Positions 17,256 through 26,562 of a DNA stretch of 64,000 nt are shown one piece after another. Source of the stretch: Ekhidna sp964289745 (GTDB taxonomy: Bacteria; Bacteroidota; Bacteroidia; Cytophagales; Cyclobacteriaceae); the NCBI GenBank assembly GCA_964289745.1, contig CAXYMM010000001.1, forward strand, positions 1,302,001-1,366,000, given 5' to 3'. Under the pieces are notes generated by a model that saw nothing but the letters and a program-made list of their open reading frames with translations, had not been told where the DNA came from and searched no databases. A program made the translations under genes and the position numbers. The first letter of the stretch is position 1; every line of letters starts with the position of its first letter.

Positions 17256-18533
17256 TTACTTTGTTGGGTATCTGGCTACATCACCCAGCTCCTCTTCGAT
17301 GCGTAAGAGCTGATTGTATTTGGCCATACGATCGGATCGACTCAAAGACCCGGTCTTTATTTGACCTGCGTTAGTAGCCACGGCTATATCGGCAATGGTA
17401 GCGTCCTCTGTTTCTCCCGATCTATGAGAAACCACCGCCTTCCAGCCTGCTTTGTGCGCCATTTCGATGGCATCTAGTGTTTCGGTAAGCGTACCAATTT
17501 GGTTTACTTTTATCAAGATAGCGTTTGCAGCATTTTCTTTTATGGCTCTTTCCAAAAATTTAACGTTGGTTACGAGCAGGTCGTCGCCTACTAATTGACA
17601 TTTATCACCGATTTTTTTTGTTAGCATTTTCCATCCATCCCAGTCATTCTCATCACACCCATCTTCAATACTGTCTATTGGGTAGTCCTTTACCAATTTT
17701 GCCAAGTATGCGGCTTGCTCTTCACTCGATCTTTTGGCTGCTGCTGTTCCTTCAAACTTGGCATAATGATAAAATCCATTTTCAAAAAACTCCGAAGCGG
17801 CACAGTCTAATGCAATCGTCACGTCGCTACCCGATTTGTATCCGGCTTTGTCAATTGCAGCCAATATACTTTCAAGTGCTTCCTCAGTACCCCCTTTGAA
17901 CTCAGGAGCAAACCCGCCCTCATCGCCTACGGCGGTACTCAGTCCTTTCGCCTTGATGATCGATTTAAGGTGATGGAAAATTTCACTTCCCATCCGCATT
18001 GCTTCTGTGAAGGTAGGTGCGCCTACGGGACGAATCATGAACTCCTGAAAAGCAATCGGTGCGTCGGAGTGCGAGCCTCCATTAATGATATTCATCATTG
18101 GAACGGGGAGTACCTTGGCATTTGCGCCGCCAATATACCGATACAATGGAAGCTGACAAACATGTGCAGCCGCATGAGCTACTGCAAGCGAAACACCCAG
18201 AATGGCGTTAGCTCCAAGCTTAGACTTATTTTCAGTTCCATCTAAGTCAATCATTATTTGATCAATTAGATTTTGCTCTGCTGCAAGTATTCCTTCAATT
18301 TTGGGTGCAATACTATTATTTACATTATCAATGGCGTTTTGAACGCCCTTGCCCATATACTTGGATTTATCTCCATCTCGAAGCTCTACAGCTTCATTTT
18401 CTCCGGTAGAGGCTCCAGAAGGCACTGCTGCTCTTCCAATGGAACCCTCTTCGGTGATGACCTCTACTTCCACGGTAGGGTTACCTCGCGAGTCCATAAT
18501 TTGCCTCGCAAATACACTTTCAATAATGCTCAT
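17256..18533 (-). CDS. eno: Enolase (phosphopyruvate hydratase)
   Basis: A 425-residue glycolytic enzyme converting 2-phosphoglycerate to phosphoenolpyruvate. Family landmarks are all present: ARQIMDSRGNPTVEVEV at the start, AVPSGASTGENEAVELRDGD (active-site loop), VGDEGGFAPEF with the catalytic Glu, the metal-binding ALDCAASEF, SIEDGCDENDWDGW and GDDLLVTN segments, LIKVNQIGTLTET with the catalytic Lys, and SHRSGETED. Length is normal. It lies two bases downstream of carA on the same strand and may be co-transcribed with it. Confidence 0.97.
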   Translation of the reverse strand: MSIIESVFARQIMDSRGNPTVEVEVITEEGSIGRAAVPSGASTGENEAVELRDGDKSKYMGKGVQNAIDNVNNSIAPKIEGILAAEQNLIDQIMIDLDGTENKSKLGANAILGVSLAVAHAAAHVCQLPLYRYIGGANAKVLPVPMMNIINGGSHSDAPIAFQEFMIRPVGAPTFTEAMRMGSEIFHHLKSIIKAKGLSTAVGDEGGFAPEFKGGTEEALESILAAIDKAGYKSGSDVTIALDCAASEFFENGFYHYAKFEGTAAAKRSSEEQAAYLAKLVKDYPIDSIEDGCDENDWDGWKMLTKKIGDKCQLVGDDLLVTNVKFLERAIKENAANAILIKVNQIGTLTETLDAIEMAHKAGWKAVVSHRSGETEDATIADIAVATNAGQIKTGSLSRSDRMAKYNQLLRIEEELGDVARYPTK

Positions 18534-18535
18534 AT

Positions 18536-19639
18536 CTATTTGGTTTCGTTAATTAGTTGAATAAAGTTATCGAACAGGTAAGCAGAGTCATGGGGCCCTG
18601 GAGATGATTCAGGATGATATTGGACTGCAAACGCAGGTTTACCCTTTATCTTTAGCCCCTCTACTGTATTATCGTTAAGGTCAATGTGGGTTAACTCAGC
18701 TTCTTTTGAGTTGTTTAATGCGTCTATATCTATAGCAAAACCATGATTTTGGGAGGTGATCTCGCCGAGCCCTGTTTTCAGGTTTTTTACTGGGTGATTT
18801 AACCCTCGATGGCCATGGTGCATTTTGTAGGTCTTAATCCCAACAGCTTTGGCAAGAATTTGACTCCCCATGCATATTCCAAAAAGAGGTATGCTAGCGT
18901 TAAGGATTTCTTTTGTTGTATTTGAAGCGTAGTCCATGACTTCTGGATCGCCAGGACCATTCGATAAGAAATAGCCATCTGCATTCCATTTTGACATTTC
19001 TTCAAACGAAGTTTCGGCAGGGAACACTTTTACGTGACAATTGCGTTTTTCAAAATTCCTAAGAATAGCTCTCTTAATACCCAAATCTAGTACGGCAACC
19101 TTAACACCTGTATTCCCTGAACCGACCTCATAGACCTCTTTTGTGGTAACCTTTGAGGATAGCTCCAGCGACTTCATACTCGGCACATTACTGAGCGCTA
19201 ACTTTAGAGCTTCGCCCTCATGCTCTGAGGAAATGATAGCATTCATTGCGCCTTGTATCCGAATATGGCGAACAAGTTTTCGAGTATCAATACCCGAGAT
19301 ACCCACTGTATTATTTTTTTCCAGAAACGTCTGAAGACTTTCAGAAGCTTGATTCCTACTAAAGATTTGTGAAAAATCATTCACAACCAGCCCTTTGATA
19401 GTTGGTGAACTGCTTTCTAGCTCATCATTGTTTGCGCCATAATTTCCAATATGTGAGGTGGTATTCACGATAATTTGCCCGAAGTAGGATGGGTCGGTAT
19501 ATATCTCCTGATAACCTGTCATGCCTGTATTGAAACAAATTTCACCGCCCGAAGTACCTCGCTTTCCAATGGCATTGCCCTCGAATTGGTTTCCATCTTC
19601 CAGTAAGAGTGTTGCTTTTTTTCTAGTTGGTAATTTCAT
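18536..19639 (-). CDS. carA: Carbamoyl-phosphate synthase, small (glutaminase) subunit
   Basis: A 367-residue glutamine amidotransferase that supplies ammonia to CarB for pyrimidine and arginine synthesis. The start is placed at the ATG encoding MKLPTRKKATLLLEDG, where family homology begins; the open frame runs 67 codons further upstream to 19840 but that extension is unlike CarA. The N-terminal domain has GTSGGEICFNTGMTGYQE; the class I glutaminase domain has the nucleophile Cys in FGICMGSQ and the His/Glu dyad in QYHPESSPGP. The usual GxCxGHQ has Ser in place of His here, next to but not part of the catalytic triad. carB is not adjacent. A TATTTTTG box lies at 19656-19649 on the same strand, without a clear partner box. 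Confidence 0.95.
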   Translation of the reverse strand: MKLPTRKKATLLLEDGNQFEGNAIGKRGTSGGEICFNTGMTGYQEIYTDPSYFGQIIVNTTSHIGNYGANNDELESSSPTIKGLVVNDFSQIFSRNQASESLQTFLEKNNTVGISGIDTRKLVRHIRIQGAMNAIISSEHEGEALKLALSNVPSMKSLELSSKVTTKEVYEVGSGNTGVKVAVLDLGIKRAILRNFEKRNCHVKVFPAETSFEEMSKWNADGYFLSNGPGDPEVMDYASNTTKEILNASIPLFGICMGSQILAKAVGIKTYKMHHGHRGLNHPVKNLKTGLGEITSQNHGFAIDIDALNNSKEAELTHIDLNDNTVEGLKIKGKPAFAVQYHPESSPGPHDSAYLFDNFIQLINETK

Positions 19640-20046
19640 ACTGGAAGGCAAAAATAAATTTATTGTGCAGAAAAATCCCATCTGAAATGGAGGGCTTTTT
19701 ATTCTTTTTTCAGACTTCCAGTCCAATACCATTAAGATTAGATGGTATTCATTGATTTTCAGTGCATTGGTATTTTTAAATGACAAAGATGTAAGGCTTT
19801 TTCTTTTATCGCCGTGAAATAAAGTATAAAAAAATAACACAATTGTACGAATGGAGAGAACTCTCGGAGTGGTGTACTACGACTGTGCCTAACAAAAAAA
19901 TCATCGAAAGAGCGTCCCAAATTACACTCGCTAAATGGGGGAGAGGCTAGACCAAAGGTTAAAAGCCACTATAAAAAAGCACCTAACTAAAGCTATGGGT
20001 TGAATCTGACATGCGCTTGCTTTGATCTTTGGTCTTTTAAGGAAAC
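19640..20046. other. Intergenic region between carA and nqrE
   Basis: About 400 bases holding the carA promoter region and the 3' side of the nqr operon. The place where nqrF would be expected (directly after nqrE) contains no open frame of useful length on either strand. Confidence 0.6.
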
Positions 20047-20667
20047 TTACAATGCTACTCCAATAAATGACTTGAAGGCCAATCCCATAAGTCCAGTAAT
20101 GAGCATAGTAATGCCAAGACCTTTTAGACCATTTGGAACATGCGAGTACTTGAGTCTCTCACGAATAGCAGCCAGTGCAATAATGGCCAAGAAGAAACCT
20201 GTTCCAGATCCAAAGCCAAAAGCAGTAGCTTCTACAATACTATAGTCTTTTTGAACCATAAAAAGGGATGACCCAAGAATAGCACAGTTTACAGCTATTA
20301 AGGGAAGAAATATTCCAAGTGATCCGTAAAGAGAAGGTGAAAATTTTTCAATAACCATCTCTACCAACTGCACCATGGCAGCGATAACAGCAATAAAAAT
20401 GATAAACTGAAGAAAAGTTAGGTCGATTGAAGCAAAGTCGCTTCCCAACCAAGATAGTGCCCCTTCCTTTAATACATGTTCTTGAATCAACCAGTTGATA
20501 GGAACTGTAATGGTTAACACGAATATAACTGCCATCCCTAAACCAAAAGCCGTTTTTACCTTCTTAGATACGGCTAGGAAACTGCACATACCCAGAAAGT
20601 ATGCGAAAACCATATTGTCTATAAAGATTCCTTTTATTGCTATGTTAAGTGCTTCCATTTTAATCAA
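20047..20667 (-). CDS. nqrE: Na+-translocating NADH:quinone reductase subunit E
   Basis: A 206-residue inner-membrane subunit with six hydrophobic segments. NqrD and NqrE share an inverted fold and together hold a membrane-embedded iron-sulfur centre; the two NqrE Cys ligands are in GMCSFLAVS and VNCAILGSS. NQR oxidises NADH, reduces quinone and exports Na+. The gene overlaps nqrD by four bases. It is the last nqr gene in this cluster; nqrF does not follow. Confidence 0.96.
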   Translation of the reverse strand: MIKMEALNIAIKGIFIDNMVFAYFLGMCSFLAVSKKVKTAFGLGMAVIFVLTITVPINWLIQEHVLKEGALSWLGSDFASIDLTFLQFIIFIAVIAAMVQLVEMVIEKFSPSLYGSLGIFLPLIAVNCAILGSSLFMVQKDYSIVEATAFGFGSGTGFFLAIIALAAIRERLKYSHVPNGLKGLGITMLITGLMGLAFKSFIGVAL

Positions 20668-21368
20668 TGTTCTACGTATCCATTTTTAGTTCTTTGAATC
20701 CATATGATAATCCCCAGGATAATAAAAGCTCCGATTGAATCAACAAACAGACCGTTCGTTTGAAGGGTTATTCCTAATAGACTTCCTATGTTTCCATATA
20801 CATCAAACTCAAGTGGTGTGCCTACAAATACAGTTCCGCCACCCAGCAGTTCTCTAAAGAATGCTACTACCAAGATAATCCAAGCGTAACCGAAACCGCT
20901 TCCAAACCCATCCAAAACAGAATCATATGGTTTATTGGCCATAGCAAATGCTTCCAGACGCCCCATCACGATACAATTCGTAATAATTAGCCCTACATAT
21001 GCTCCCAATACTTTATACATGTCATAACTATATGCTTTAAGAACCTCACTTACCAGAGTAACTAACGTTGCTATGATTGCCAATTGAACGATGATCCTAA
21101 TTCGATTGGGAATCAACTTTCGCATGAAAGAAGTAATTAGATTGGAAAATACGATCACAAAAATCACTGCGATCGACATGATCATAGTGGGTTTAAACTG
21201 AACTGTAACGGCAAGTGCTGAACAAATGCCCAAGACCTGAATGGTAATGGGGTTGTCATCATTTAAGGGGTCTGCGACTATTCTTTTCCTTCGTTTCGAG
21301 AATAACGGCTCAGCAGATTCCTTTGCAACTACAGTTTCTTGTGAAATTTCTGCAACATCTTCACTCAT
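20664..21368 (-). CDS. nqrD: Na+-translocating NADH:quinone reductase subunit D
   Basis: A 234-residue inner-membrane protein with six hydrophobic segments. The Cys ligands of the membrane iron-sulfur centre shared with NqrE are in LGICSALAVT and TNCIVMGRLEAF. It has an N-terminal polar extension of about 35 residues (Glu- and Lys/Arg-rich, with SKRRKR) compared with the ~210-residue Vibrio protein, as seen in other Bacteroidota. Four-base overlaps with both neighbours (nqrC before, nqrE after) mark a tightly coupled operon. Confidence 0.96.
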   Translation of the reverse strand: MSEDVAEISQETVVAKESAEPLFSKRRKRIVADPLNDDNPITIQVLGICSALAVTVQFKPTMIMSIAVIFVIVFSNLITSFMRKLIPNRIRIIVQLAIIATLVTLVSEVLKAYSYDMYKVLGAYVGLIITNCIVMGRLEAFAMANKPYDSVLDGFGSGFGYAWIILVVAFFRELLGGGTVFVGTPLEFDVYGNIGSLLGITLQTNGLFVDSIGAFIILGIIIWIQRTKNGYVEH

Positions 21369-22111
21369 AGACTAGCTATTTTAATTGATTTTTTTTTAAT
21401 AAATGCCTGATAACACCCAAAGTAATCCTTTAGCATGGCGTTCACACCTTTCCCTGTAATGGTGGCTCCAGACATCCCATCTACTTGATGATTCGTAAGA
21501 TTACTATTCCCTTCACCTTTTAACATCATTATACTAACAAGTTCACCTTGTTCGTTGAAAATTTTCTTTCCTACATATCTCGCTTGTACGTTCGCTTCGG
21601 TTATTCGGGCACCCAGACCAGGTGTCTCCCCTTTATGATCGAAGGCTACACCTTTCACTGTATTTAGGTCTTTATCCAGTGCTACATATCCAGAAATCCA
21701 ATCCCATAGACCAGAACCGAATGTTGGGAAAATATAAGAGTCTATCTCACTACCGTTTTCACTAAACATAAAAATCGGGTATTTTCTTATATCAGGACTA
21801 AGCTTTGAATTTTTTTGAATATTTACTTTCTCAGCTATTATCGGACTGCCCTTGCCGTCCTTCTCAATTTCATTTCCATCAATATCCACAACAATGGATG
21901 AGACCTTTTCATCATAAATTTTTAAAATCTCGTTTGGGTCAAGAATTTGGGAAATATCCATCACCGCACCCAGAATTTTTTTCTTGGTGTCAATTTCAAC
22001 TTGCTTGTCCTGAAGGGGCTTTAACCCTACTGAGGCTAATGATAAAGCTCCTCCAAATACTACTGTTAAAACAATAGCAAAAAGAATTACATATAAATTA
22101 GACTGTCGCAC
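21365..22111 (-). CDS. nqrC: Na+-translocating NADH:quinone reductase subunit C
   Basis: A 248-residue subunit with one N-terminal membrane helix (VILFAIVLTVVFGGALSLAS) and a periplasmic FMN-binding domain. FMN is attached to the Thr of the SGAT motif in VDGMSGATITGKG by the flavin transferase ApbE, which is not in this window. PGLGARITE is the other family landmark. It overlaps nqrB by 14 bases and nqrD by four. Confidence 0.96.
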   Translation of the reverse strand: MRQSNLYVILFAIVLTVVFGGALSLASVGLKPLQDKQVEIDTKKKILGAVMDISQILDPNEILKIYDEKVSSIVVDIDGNEIEKDGKGSPIIAEKVNIQKNSKLSPDIRKYPIFMFSENGSEIDSYIFPTFGSGLWDWISGYVALDKDLNTVKGVAFDHKGETPGLGARITEANVQARYVGKKIFNEQGELVSIMMLKGEGNSNLTNHQVDGMSGATITGKGVNAMLKDYFGCYQAFIKKKSIKIASL

Positions 22112-23288
22112 GCTTTAATCTTCTTTTTTTATTAGACTCTACTACATAAAAATCAATCAATGGAGCAAAAACATTCATGAATAAAATTGCTAGCATAATT
22201 CCCTCGGGGTATGCAGGATTTATCACTCGAATCAATACAGTAATTACTCCAATTAAAAAACCATATATCCACTTTCCTGCTTCTGTATGTGAAGCACTAA
22301 CTGGGTCAGTAGCCATAAAAACTGCACCAAAGGCAAGTCCACCAATTACCAGATGGTAATGTGCAGGCAAGGCCATAAAACTATTGTTTCCTGCCAGATT
22401 AAAGACAGTACCCATAAAGAGTGTTCCGAATACTACGCTCAAAATTATCTTCCAACTGCCAACTCCCGTTGCAATCAGAATTATCGCTCCAAGGATGCAC
22501 ATCAATGTGGAGGTTTCTCCTATACTTCCTGGTATGATGCCTATGAACATATTCCAAAATTCGAACATTCCTGAGTACCAGTGATTGGAAGCCAGTTGCA
22601 TCATATTGGTTCCGTTGGCTGCTGCCTCTGCTCCGTACGCCAAGATCGTAGCTCCCGAATAACCATCGATCGGTGTACTATCACCAAGGTATGTCCAAAC
22701 ATCCCCAGAAATATCCGTAGGATATGCGAAATATAAGAATACGCGTGCAGTAAGTGCTACGTTTAGGATGTTCATTCCGGTGCCACCGAATACTTCTTTT
22801 CCTATTATTACCGCGAAGGCTGTTGCTAAAGCCACTTGCCACAAAGGTATTGTAGCGGGCATGATGAGCGGTATTAACATTCCTGAGACTAGAAATCCTT
22901 CTTCTACAGAACGTCGGTATATCACACAAAAAGTAAACTCTATAGATAACCCAACACCGTAAGAAACAGCAATAATGGGTACTACTTTTAAAATTCCAAT
23001 CCAAAATTCATCTAGGAGTGTGGCTTCTGTGCCAGTGGCTAAAAAATGCTGGTGACCAACATTCCACATACCAAAGAGCAGGCACGGAATCATTGCGATG
23101 ATTACCGTCATCATGACCCTTTTGAGGTCTGCTCCGTCTTTTATTTGAGTGCCACTTTTATGTGTAATGATATCTGGAGCAAAGAAAATTGTTCTATGCC
23201 CCTCGTATATTGGATAAAGCTTTTCGTATTTTCCTCCCTTTTCAAAAAGGGGTTTAATCTGATCAAATTTTTTCTGCAAAAATTTCAT
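22098..23288 (-). CDS. nqrB: Na+-translocating NADH:quinone reductase subunit B
   Basis: A 396-residue inner-membrane subunit with about ten hydrophobic segments. It carries a covalent FMN on the Thr of GYSGATILAYG and, in the family, riboflavin as well as part of the Na+ path. The N-terminal soluble stretch (FEKGGKYEKLYPIYEG) and the C-terminal MATDPVSASHTEAGKW are typical. It begins two bases after nqrA. Confidence 0.96.
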   Translation of the reverse strand: MKFLQKKFDQIKPLFEKGGKYEKLYPIYEGHRTIFFAPDIITHKSGTQIKDGADLKRVMMTVIIAMIPCLLFGMWNVGHQHFLATGTEATLLDEFWIGILKVVPIIAVSYGVGLSIEFTFCVIYRRSVEEGFLVSGMLIPLIMPATIPLWQVALATAFAVIIGKEVFGGTGMNILNVALTARVFLYFAYPTDISGDVWTYLGDSTPIDGYSGATILAYGAEAAANGTNMMQLASNHWYSGMFEFWNMFIGIIPGSIGETSTLMCILGAIILIATGVGSWKIILSVVFGTLFMGTVFNLAGNNSFMALPAHYHLVIGGLAFGAVFMATDPVSASHTEAGKWIYGFLIGVITVLIRVINPAYPEGIMLAILFMNVFAPLIDFYVVESNKKRRLKRATV

Positions 23289-23290
23289 TA

Positions 23291-24655
23291 CTATCCTTCT
23301 TTAATTAGTTCAATACCTTCCCTCAAAATTTTTTGTAATGGATTTTTTGAGACATCCACAAACTCACAGAGCGCAACATCTTCTTCCACCAACTCATAGA
23401 TTCCAAGTGCTTCCATGTTGTCATAATCCTCTGCTAAGATTGCCTTAAAGAGATACATGGGAAGAACATCCATAGGAAGTACCTCTTCGAAACTTCCTGT
23501 AACAACAAAGTTTCGATGCTCTCCATAGGTGTTCGTATTTACTTTGTATTCCTTGGACTTGTTTGTGAAGGAGAACAGACCGAACGCTTTATGGAAACTT
23601 AATTTATTTGTAGTTGGTTTGATCCAACCTAAAAATTCTTCTTTCTTACCTTCAGGAATAACCGTTATTTGGTTGTGATAATATCCTAGATAGCCGTCTA
23701 GCTCGATTCCCTCCCCCGTTAGAACATTTCCAGAGATAAACCTATTATCTGCATCAGAGATATTGCCATCGAGCAACTTATTGATGCAAGCACCGCTGTA
23801 TGTTTTAACGTATCCTGTATTGATGATTTCTGATCCTGTGATTGCGATGAACTTAGAAGTGTCGTAAACTCCTTCCAAAAAAAGTTTTCCAATTTGTGCA
23901 ACACCCATTGGCGTTAAGGTCCATACAACATCTCCTTTAGAAATAGGGTTAATGTGATGAATTTGAACACCTACATTTCCTGATGGGTGAGGTCCACTTA
24001 TTTTATTTAACTGTACGTTATCGACTTTACTGAAAATTTCTGGCACTTCAGAATTACCATCGATATTTAGGTGCACGAATCCTCCGGTCAATTTAGCTAG
24101 AATATCTACACCTGCTTGAAAGTTTTGATCTTGATCTTGAAGTAAAAAAGAGTAATCTGGTGCTAAAGGATGCGTATCAAAGCCAGAAATAAAAATAGCT
24201 TTCGGTGTGTCAGAAGGGTTGGCTACTACCCCAAAAGGGCGCTGAATAAAATTAGTCCAAGCACCGGATTTTTTCAGTTGCTCAAGGGCATCCTCTTTGG
24301 ATAGTGCTTTTAAATCTGCAACGGAATATTTGTTGAAGGACTCAAATTCAATTTTTTTGTCGGCGAGAATTCTCACTTCCAAGATTTTTCTCTTTTCACC
24401 TCTTTTTATTTCAACGACTTCTCCACTTATAGGAGAAGTATAGACTATATCTTCAACATTTCGCTCAAAAAAAATGGGAGTACCCGCTTTTACATTGTCT
24501 CCTTCCTTCACTAATAGCTTAGGTCTGACGACTCCTTTGAAATCTGACGGCTTTAAAGCGAAAGTTTCAGGCTGGCTTATGTCTAAAATTTTCTTTTCTG
24601 CTTTTCCTACTAGGTTTATATTAAACCCTTTTTTCAGCTTGATAGACTGGGACAT
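23291..24655 (-). CDS. nqrA: Na+-translocating NADH:quinone reductase subunit A
   Basis: A 454-residue subunit on the cytoplasmic side of the NQR complex, without membrane helices or a cofactor, involved in quinone interaction in the family. It starts KLKKGFNINLVGKAEK and contains GDNVKAGTPIFF, HPSGNVGVQIHHINPI and LPMDVLPMYLFKAILAEDYDNMEALG, all characteristic. It is the first gene of nqrABCDE. A TAAGTTTG box is visible upstream on the minus strand but without a clear -33 partner. Confidence 0.96.
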   Translation of the reverse strand: MSQSIKLKKGFNINLVGKAEKKILDISQPETFALKPSDFKGVVRPKLLVKEGDNVKAGTPIFFERNVEDIVYTSPISGEVVEIKRGEKRKILEVRILADKKIEFESFNKYSVADLKALSKEDALEQLKKSGAWTNFIQRPFGVVANPSDTPKAIFISGFDTHPLAPDYSFLLQDQDQNFQAGVDILAKLTGGFVHLNIDGNSEVPEIFSKVDNVQLNKISGPHPSGNVGVQIHHINPISKGDVVWTLTPMGVAQIGKLFLEGVYDTSKFIAITGSEIINTGYVKTYSGACINKLLDGNISDADNRFISGNVLTGEGIELDGYLGYYHNQITVIPEGKKEEFLGWIKPTTNKLSFHKAFGLFSFTNKSKEYKVNTNTYGEHRNFVVTGSFEEVLPMDVLPMYLFKAILAEDYDNMEALGIYELVEEDVALCEFVDVSKNPLQKILREGIELIKEG

Positions 24656-24791
24656 ATTTCTTTTTTAGGAGAACCTCTTAAAAACGAAGCAAACTTAATC
24701 AATAATGGATTCCATTAATACCTTCTAATAAAATTAAGTTTCTAGTAAAAAACTTAAATCAGATACTTTGGTTCTAGATTTTTTAGAAAAA

Positions 24792-25463
24792 TTATCGGTT
24801 CAAAGCGTTTATTTTCTTCTGTGCCAAACTTTTGATTATGTCGACTTGCTCTTCCATCGATAAATGTGAAGTATCGATAGCTATTGCATCGCTTGCTTGC
24901 GTCAATGGGCTATCTTCTCTGGTGGTGTCGACAAAATCACGGCTAGTGAGGTTTTCTTTGATTGTTTCGAAATCTTCTTTCACTCCCTTTTCCAATAATT
25001 GCATTCTTCTTCTTTCCACACGGATATCCATCTCGGCGATCATAAACAACTTAAGCTCGGCATACGGAAAAACTACCGTACCAATGTCTCGCCCATCCAT
25101 AACAACACCGCTTTTTTTGCCTAGTTTTCGTTGCATTTCTACTAAGTGCTGTCTCACAGAGGGGAGCGCTGCCACTCGACTAACCACTTTACCTACCGCC
25201 ATAGATCTTATGGCGTACTCTACATCTTCTCCATTTAAATACGTCTCACCATTGTGAAAAGTGATTTCTATTTCAGATAGTTTTTCATTGACCAATGCTT
25301 CATTTGTGAAATCAATTTTTTCTCGAGTGAAGTGGTGAGTGACTGCACGATACATTGCCCCAGAGTCGATATAAGTATAATTTAGAACCTCACTTACCTT
25401 TTGGGCGGTGCTGCTTTTTCCTGTACCTGAGTATCCATCTATGGCTACGATTATTTTCTTCAT
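24792..25463 (-). CDS. cmk: Cytidylate kinase
   Basis: A 223-residue kinase that phosphorylates CMP and dCMP. It has a P-loop (DGYSGTGKSST near residue 9), GAMYRAVT for substrate binding, GRDIGTVVFP and RDFVDTTREDSPL. The ATG at 25463 is preferred over an upstream TTG because it overlaps the stop of the small lipoprotein gene as TGATG, a normal coupling arrangement, and gives MKKIIVAIDGYSG. Confidence 0.95.
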   Translation of the reverse strand: MKKIIVAIDGYSGTGKSSTAQKVSEVLNYTYIDSGAMYRAVTHHFTREKIDFTNEALVNEKLSEIEITFHNGETYLNGEDVEYAIRSMAVGKVVSRVAALPSVRQHLVEMQRKLGKKSGVVMDGRDIGTVVFPYAELKLFMIAEMDIRVERRRMQLLEKGVKEDFETIKENLTSRDFVDTTREDSPLTQASDAIAIDTSHLSMEEQVDIIKSLAQKKINALNR

Positions 25464-25633
25464 CAACAATCTTTAATTGGGCATGGAATGGGTCTTCCTT
25501 TTTTGATTTTTTTATTATTTAATTTCGTTGTGGATGGTCCTCTTCTACAGCCCTCGACACCAGAAATGACCATGCCAAAAACGATAATCCAAACTATTTT
25601 ACGAAATCTGTCAAATAAATTTATAATTTTCAT
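25463..25633 (-). CDS. Small Cys-containing lipoprotein coupled to cmk
   Basis: A 56-residue protein too short for usual gene callers. It has a basic start (MKIINLFDRFRK), a hydrophobic stretch (IVWIIVFGMVIS), a possible lipobox Cys in GVEGC, and a polar, Lys-rich tail ending GRPIPCPIKDC. Its TGA overlaps the cmk ATG by one base (TGATG). The shape (short lipoprotein, C-terminal CPxxxC) is familiar from Bacteroidota, but I know no function. The close coupling and normal codon usage argue that it is translated. Confidence 0.6.
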   Translation of the reverse strand: MKIINLFDRFRKIVWIIVFGMVISGVEGCRRGPSTTKLNNKKIKKGRPIPCPIKDC

Positions 25634-25644
25634 TTTCTACACCG

Positions 25645-26523
25645 TTATGAAATACCACTAACACTTGTTTCTTGATTGATTTTCTTTATTAGTCCTTGTA
25701 AAACTTTACCTGGACCACATTCTATAATTTCTGTAGCACCGTCTGCTATCATATGCTGAGCGATTTGCGTCCACCTAACTGGAGCCGTAAGCTGACGAAT
25801 AAGATTTTCTTTTATCTTATCTACATCCATATATGGATTAGCATCTACATTTTGATAAACCGGACACGTTGGTCGGTTGAATGTTGTTTGTTGGATTGCT
25901 TCCCCTAGTTCCTCTTTGGCTGGCTCCATCAAGGGCGAGTGGAACGCTCCTCCTACTGGTAGCACAAGCGCACGTCGAGCCCCCTTTTCTTTCAATCTTT
26001 CACAAGCTTTTTCCACTGCCTCTACCTCCCCACTAATAACTAATTGCCCTAGGCAGTTATAGTTTGCGGCCACTACTATTCCTTCTGATTGTATGCAGAC
26101 TTCTTCTACTATGCTATCCTCCAGCCCAATTACTGCAGCCATTGTGGATTTTTTTATTTCGCAGGCTTTCTGCATTGCCATGGCTCTTTTTGAAACTAGA
26201 GATAAGCCGTCTTCAAAACTCAATGTGCCATTAGCTACAAGTGCCGAAAACTCTCCAAGCGAATGACCCGCCACCATGTCGGGACTGAAATGTTCAGAAG
26301 TTAAGGCAGCTGCTAAACTATGGATGAAAACGGCTGGCTGGGTAACTTTAGTTTGCTTTAGTTCTTCGTTGGTGCCTTCAAACATAATTTTCTTGATATC
26401 AAAACCAAGGATACCTTCCGCAGCATCTATCATTTCTTTTGCCTTAGGATGGTTGGTGTAAAGTTCCATAGCCATTCCCGAAAACTGAGCTCCCTGACCA
26501 GGGAAAACGTACGCTTTTTTCAT
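25645..26523 (-). CDS. fabD: Malonyl-CoA:ACP transacylase
   Basis: A 292-residue enzyme moving malonyl groups from CoA to acyl carrier protein to start fatty acid elongation. The nucleophile is Ser88 in AGHSLGEFSAL, the catalytic His is His195 in GGAFHSPLM, and the N-terminal PGQGAQFSGM oxyanion segment is present. Length is normal. It is separated by 11 bases from the small lipoprotein gene downstream and by 39 from the DCC protein gene upstream. Confidence 0.96.
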   Translation of the reverse strand: MKKAYVFPGQGAQFSGMAMELYTNHPKAKEMIDAAEGILGFDIKKIMFEGTNEELKQTKVTQPAVFIHSLAAALTSEHFSPDMVAGHSLGEFSALVANGTLSFEDGLSLVSKRAMAMQKACEIKKSTMAAVIGLEDSIVEEVCIQSEGIVVAANYNCLGQLVISGEVEAVEKACERLKEKGARRALVLPVGGAFHSPLMEPAKEELGEAIQQTTFNRPTCPVYQNVDANPYMDVDKIKENLIRQLTAPVRWTQIAQHMIADGATEIIECGPGKVLQGLIKKINQETSVSGIS

Positions 26524-26562
26524 CTTTCAAATTTTGTATACTCTCAAAAATATGAAATCTAA

